Assembly (NCBI GenBank): GCA_017554135.1
Contig: JAFZIX010000200.1
Location: forward strand, 1-8,208
DNA from: Bacteroidales bacterium
GTDB lineage: Bacteria; Bacteroidota; Bacteroidia; Bacteroidales; UBA932
Direction: 5' to 3'
DNA: 8,208 bases
Shown here: piece after piece, positions 7,125 through 8,208 of the stretch
Layout of the letters: each line of letters starts with the position of its first letter
Position numbering within the stretch: position 1 is the stretch's first letter
The notes under the pieces: generated by a model
Told to the model about the DNA's origin: nothing
The model's database searches: none
The model's input: only the letters and a program-made list of their open reading frames with translations
Made by a program: the position numbers and the translations under genes

Positions 7125-7185
7125 TTGATATCACTTTTATTTTTTGATATCACCTTTTTTGCTATATTTGCAGAAAAGGTGATAT
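7125..7185 (+). promoter_or_regulatory. Probable operator of the toxin-antitoxin operon (three motif copies)
   Basis: TTGATATCAC occurs at 7125-7134 and again at 7144-7153, 19 bp apart, so roughly on the same helix face after two turns. A third copy is inverted: ATATCACCTTTT at 7147-7158 is the exact reverse complement of AAAAGGTGATAT at 7174-7185, giving a perfect 12-bp inverted repeat with a 15-nt spacer. The spacer contains the -7 element, and the right arm ends 1 nt before the antitoxin ATG. Ribbon-helix-helix antitoxins usually bind such repeated short sites and repress their own operon, so this is the likely autoregulatory operator. Confidence 0.72.
7143..7170 (+). promoter_or_regulatory. 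Bacteroidota-type promoter for the toxin-antitoxin pair
   Basis: TATATTTG at 7163-7170 fits the Bacteroidota -7 consensus TAnnTTTG exactly. TTTG at 7143-7146 is a candidate -33 box, but the 16-nt spacing is slightly shorter than usual. Transcription would start near 7177, leaving a leader of about 10 nt before the ATG at 7187. The -7 box lies between the arms of the operator. Confidence 0.62.
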
Positions 7186-7186
7186 T

Positions 7187-7456
7187 ATGGAAAGAGTTCA
7201 AACCATACTCCGGCTCCCTCCGGAATTAATGGCCCGGGTCAAACGGGCTTCAAAACGTGAAAAATGCTCAGTGAACAGTTTCATTGAGCAAACACTAGAC
7301 AAGGCCACCGGCCTTGAGTTTCCAAAACTTCCGGCCGATTTCAAGGTGTCGGATGAAATTCTTAATCTGGGCTTCACGATAGGGGAGCCTAGTCCTGAAA
7401 TGCTTGAGAATGATCCTAAACTAGCTTATCTGTGGAATAAATATGGCAGGGGTTAA
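7187..7456 (+). CDS. Ribbon-helix-helix antitoxin (Arc/MetJ-type)
   Basis: An 89-residue protein with an N-terminal ribbon-helix-helix DNA-binding fold. The strand is about residues 4-9 (VQTILR), helix A about 11-24 (starting PPELMARVKRA), and helix B about 28-40 (starting SVNSFIEQTLDKA), the usual spacing for this fold. Residues 41-89 are acidic and proline-rich, with a likely short helix near PEMLENDPKLAYLW, and would wrap around and inhibit the toxin. The ATG lies directly behind a promoter/operator, and the 3' end overlaps the toxin start by 14 nt, the standard antitoxin-first layout. It is expected to dimerise, neutralise the PIN toxin and repress its own promoter. The exact antitoxin family cannot be named from sequence alone. 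Confidence 0.85.
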   Translation: MERVQTILRLPPELMARVKRASKREKCSVNSFIEQTLDKATGLEFPKLPADFKVSDEILNLGFTIGEPSPEMLENDPKLAYLWNKYGRG

Positions 7457-7886
7457 ACAACGTGTATTTTTTGACACAAATGTTTTGGTAGATGTGCTTA
7501 AGGGAGAGGTGCGTCCATCCTATAGTGCGTCTTTGAAATTGTTTCAGGCTGCTCGGGAAGGCTTATTTGAAGCTTTTTTAACGACACAAAGTATTATTGA
7601 TTCAGAATTTATCAGTCATAGGAGTCCGGGAAGTGAAAACCCGAATTTCAATAAAAAGATGTTATACATCATGTCGTTTGTAAACATCACCCAGATTGAT
7701 AGTCTGTCAATCCGTGAAGCTCTCAAAAACCCCACAGGCGACTTTGAAGACGATGCACAATTTGCCCAGGCCGATGGCGAAGGCTACGACATTATAGTCA
7801 CGTCCGATCGTCGTTTCCTTTCCAGACGGACTGACGATGGCCCATTATTCCTTACGCCGGAAGAACTTATTGAAAGAATGAGTTGA
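7443..7886 (+). CDS. PIN-domain ribonuclease toxin (VapC-like)
   Basis: A 147-residue PIN-domain protein, expected to be a Mg-dependent endoribonuclease that blocks translation when not bound by its antitoxin. The first metal-binding aspartate is D11 in VFFDTNVLVDVL. A middle acidic residue is probably E55 in SIIDSEFI. The third block, DFEDDAQFAQA at 100-110, and the last, IVTSDRRF with D122, complete the acidic cluster, so the active site looks intact. The ATG at 7443 lies inside the end of the antitoxin gene (14-nt overlap), suggesting coupled translation. Base composition drops here: 7561-7620 has only 16 G+C in 60, whereas the sialidase coding region reaches about 40 in 60, consistent with horizontal acquisition. 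Its last 20 nt overlap the opposite-strand shikimate kinase gene. The RNA target is unknown. Confidence 0.88.
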   Translation: MAGVKQRVFFDTNVLVDVLKGEVRPSYSASLKLFQAAREGLFEAFLTTQSIIDSEFISHRSPGSENPNFNKKMLYIMSFVNITQIDSLSIREALKNPTGDFEDDAQFAQADGEGYDIIVTSDRRFLSRRTDDGPLFLTPEELIERMS

Positions 7887-8208
7887 GGATTTGCCGGGCA
7901 GAGTCTTCGTAGGTGAGGCCGTCGATGTCGAGGATGATGTCGGCGGCTTTTTCGTAGATGGGGCCGCGGATGGCCATCATGGAGGCTATGCGGGATTCGA
8001 GGCTGTCGGGGGCGTCTGCCGGTGCTTCGAGGTTGACGCCTGAGAGCATAGGCCGGCCCGCCACGTCATCTGCCCGCAGATTCGCCGCCAGCGTCTCCAC
8101 CTTCGCCCTCAGGTAGATGCACTTCGCATTCCGCTTCACCAATTCCCTGCACTCCTTGTTCATCAACGTTCCTCCGCCCAGCGAAATCAGCAGATCGATC
8201 GGAGGCTG
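7867..8208 (-). CDS. aroK: Shikimate kinase, C-terminal part (runs off right edge)
   Basis: On the minus strand the frame is open from base 8208 to the TAA at 7869-7867, giving 113 residues of a protein normally about 170 long; the Walker A half lies outside the window. ISLGGGT at fragment residues 8-14 is the shikimate-binding triple-glycine motif. CIYLRAKVETLAANLRADD followed by GRPML is the strand and LID region with the ATP-contacting arginine. RGPIYEKAADIILDID matches the R-x-x-x-Y-x-x-x-A-D segment that closes the substrate site. The enzyme phosphorylates shikimate at O-3 with ATP in aromatic amino acid synthesis. The TTG and ATG codons near 8161-8166 are internal, not starts. The gene converges on the toxin gene and its last five codons (NSFFQ) plus stop overlap it, so the present C-terminus may have been set by the insertion of the toxin-antitoxin pair. 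Confidence 0.92.
   Translation of the reverse strand, partial: QPPIDLLISLGGGTLMNKECRELVKRNAKCIYLRAKVETLAANLRADDVAGRPMLSGVNLEAPADAPDSLESRIASMMAIRGPIYEKAADIILDIDGLTYEDSARQILNSFFQ

Noticed and set aside
7085..7140. Rho-independent terminator after the operon
   Set aside because: The ATTCC/GGAAT stem is only 5 bp with a 12-nt loop and is not directly followed by a clean U-run, so it is too weak to call.
7125..7153. Direct repeats TTGATATCAC as part of a CRISPR array or phage attachment site
   Set aside because: Only two direct copies 19 bp apart plus an inverted third copy at a promoter; an operator explains them better.

Overview
The window looks like a piece of a Bacteroidota (probably Bacteroidales) chromosome from a host-associated, glycan-foraging bacterium. 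The reasons are a perfect TAnnTTTG promoter element (TATATTTG, 7163-7170), start sites without clear Shine-Dalgarno sequences, a short dispersed repeat of a type I recall from Bacteroidota genomes, and a cargo of exported glycan-active enzymes. The genus cannot be told from the sequence.

Region 1 (1-7084, all + strand) is one tightly packed transcription unit. It holds the C-terminal end of a large glycoside hydrolase (1-406), a secreted histidine-type acid phosphatase (409-1704), a 12-segment MFS transporter (1710-2975), N-acetylmuramic acid 6-phosphate etherase MurQ (2975-3784), a BadF/BcrA-type amino-sugar kinase resembling MurK (3792-4640), and an 815-residue exported protein that joins a second histidine phosphatase to a complete GH33-type sialidase domain (4637-7084). 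Gaps are 2, 5, -1, 7 and -4 nt, so translational coupling is likely. The transporter-MurQ-kinase trio has the composition of a MurNAc salvage cassette like the one in Tannerella forsythia: import MurNAc, phosphorylate it, then cleave the lactyl ether to GlcNAc-6-P. The two exported phosphatases and the sialidase would act outside the cytoplasm on the sugars that feed it. The phosphatase-sialidase fusion, and its pairing with MurNAc salvage, is the most unusual content of the window.

Region 2 (7085-7186) is a 102-nt gap with a copy of a dispersed repeat and then a compact promoter/operator. Three copies of a TGATATCAC-type motif surround the -7 box, two of them forming a perfect 12-bp inverted repeat.

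Region 3 (7187-7886) is a type II toxin-antitoxin pair: a ribbon-helix-helix antitoxin overlapping a PIN-domain (VapC-like) toxin. It is more AT-rich than its surroundings and looks acquired.

Region 4 (7867-8208, - strand) is the C-terminal two thirds of shikimate kinase AroK, running off the right edge. Its 3' end overlaps the toxin's 3' end by 20 nt.
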